From Chthoniobacterales bacterium (GTDB lineage: Bacteria > Verrucomicrobiota > Verrucomicrobiia > Chthoniobacterales > UBA10450): DNA of 6,032 nt. Position 1 is the first letter of the stretch, and each line of letters starts with the position of its first letter. This document shows positions 5,666 through 6,032 of this stretch, piece by piece. Below the pieces are notes generated by a model that saw nothing but the letters and a program-made list of their open reading frames with translations, had not been told where the DNA came from and made no database searches. Both the position numbers and the translations under genes were made by a program. The stretch is from assembly GCA_013695905.1 (NCBI GenBank), contig JACCZQ010000008.1, positions 1-6,032 of the forward strand, in the 5' to 3' direction.

Positions 5666-6032
5666 ATGAGCTTCTTCGGCCCGACTTCTCCGCCGCTCCT
5701 CGACGAGTCGTCGGCGCCCATGATCCGCCGCGCGCTCTACCGCGCGCGCGTCGTCGGCAGCTTCGCCTTCGGCCAAGCCGGCGTGCAGCTGATCAGCTTC
5801 CTCAGCGGCATTCTGCTCGTTCGCTATCTCGACCAGCGGGAGTACGCCTACTTCACCATCGCGAATACGATGCAGGGCACGATCAACGTGCTCGCCGACG
5901 TCGGCATCAGCGTCGGCCTCGTCTCGATCGGCGGCCACGTCTGGCAGGACCGCAGCCGCTTCGGGCAGCTGATTACCACCGCGCTGCGCATGCGGCGCCG
6001 CCTCGGCGCGGTCGCCGCGGTCGTGGTGACTC
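5666..6032 (+). CDS. Polysaccharide flippase, Wzx/MOP superfamily (5' part, cut by window end)
   Basis: An open frame with no stop runs from ATG 5666 to the window edge: 122 complete codons and one extra base. The visible N-terminal part has a cytosolic lead-in, a positively charged stretch (RRALYRAR, 21-28), a first membrane helix about 29-53 ending in LLVRYLDQREYAYF, a second about 60-90 containing NVLADVGISVGL (74-85), an Arg-rich loop (108-112, RMRRR) and the start of a third helix. The 'R-x-L ... Y-x-x-F/Y ... D-x-G-I/L-S' pattern is typical of oligosaccharide/O-antigen flippases, which move lipid-linked repeat units across the inner membrane. Full-length members have about 400-500 residues, so most of the gene lies outside. 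An in-frame TAA at 5606-5608 rules out an earlier start. ATG 5720 (Met19) is a possible alternative that removes the Pro/Ser-rich lead-in. Neither start has a visible ribosome binding site. The gap from the wzc-like gene is 82 nt. Confidence 0.75.
   Translation, partial: MSFFGPTSPPLLDESSAPMIRRALYRARVVGSFAFGQAGVQLISFLSGILLVRYLDQREYAYFTIANTMQGTINVLADVGISVGLVSIGGHVWQDRSRFGQLITTALRMRRRLGAVAAVVVT

Noticed and set aside
4147..5721. A 524-codon minus-strand open frame opposite the wzc-like gene
   Set aside because: The plus strand encodes intact Walker A, A', B and Tyr-cluster motifs here; the antisense translation is charge-rich and repetitive (Arg, Glu, Asp, Val) without any recognisable domain.

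Overview
The window looks like the left part of an exopolysaccharide (EPS) export and biosynthesis locus from a high-GC, diderm (outer-membrane) bacterium. The diderm assignment rests on three things: a C-terminal-Phe outer-membrane beta-barrel, a periplasmic Wza-like export protein, and a Wzc-type co-polymerase/tyrosine kinase fused into one chain as in Gram-negatives. Weak or absent Shine-Dalgarno sequences, the discoidin-like secreted protein and the overall protein style would fit Verrucomicrobiota (for example Opitutaceae-like), but that placement is an impression and not a search result.

Layout. Positions 1-127 hold nothing I can support; they lie downstream of the first gene. At 128-1003 on the minus strand is a secreted protein with discoidin (F5/8 type C)-like sequence. 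A divergent intergenic region of about 334 bp (1004-1337) follows. It holds two inverted repeats and one plausible sigma70-like promoter on the plus strand (1164-1192). On the plus strand there are then four co-directional genes: an outer-membrane beta-barrel of the putative beta-barrel porin 2 type (1338-2669); a short polysaccharide export protein with a Poly_export and one SLBB domain (2694-3383, 24 nt gap); a Wzc-like polysaccharide co-polymerase with a C-terminal BY-kinase (3385-5583, 1 nt gap); and, after an 82 nt gap carrying a strong hairpin, the start of a Wzx/MOP-type flippase that runs off the right edge (5666-6032).

How they fit together. The likely scheme is a Wzx/Wzy-dependent pathway. 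The flippase moves lipid-linked repeat units across the inner membrane. The Wzc-like protein controls polymer length and gates export through cycles of tyrosine phosphorylation. The short export protein forms a periplasmic ring. Because that protein ends right after its SLBB region and has no Wza-style C-terminal outer-membrane helix, the beta-barrel encoded just upstream is the natural candidate for the actual pore in the outer membrane. The divergent discoidin-like protein may bind the exported glycan or another surface polymer, but this is inferred only from position and fold type. No glycosyltransferase, Wzy polymerase, RNA gene, insertion sequence or CRISPR array is visible. Base and codon use look uniform across the genes, with no sign of recent transfer.
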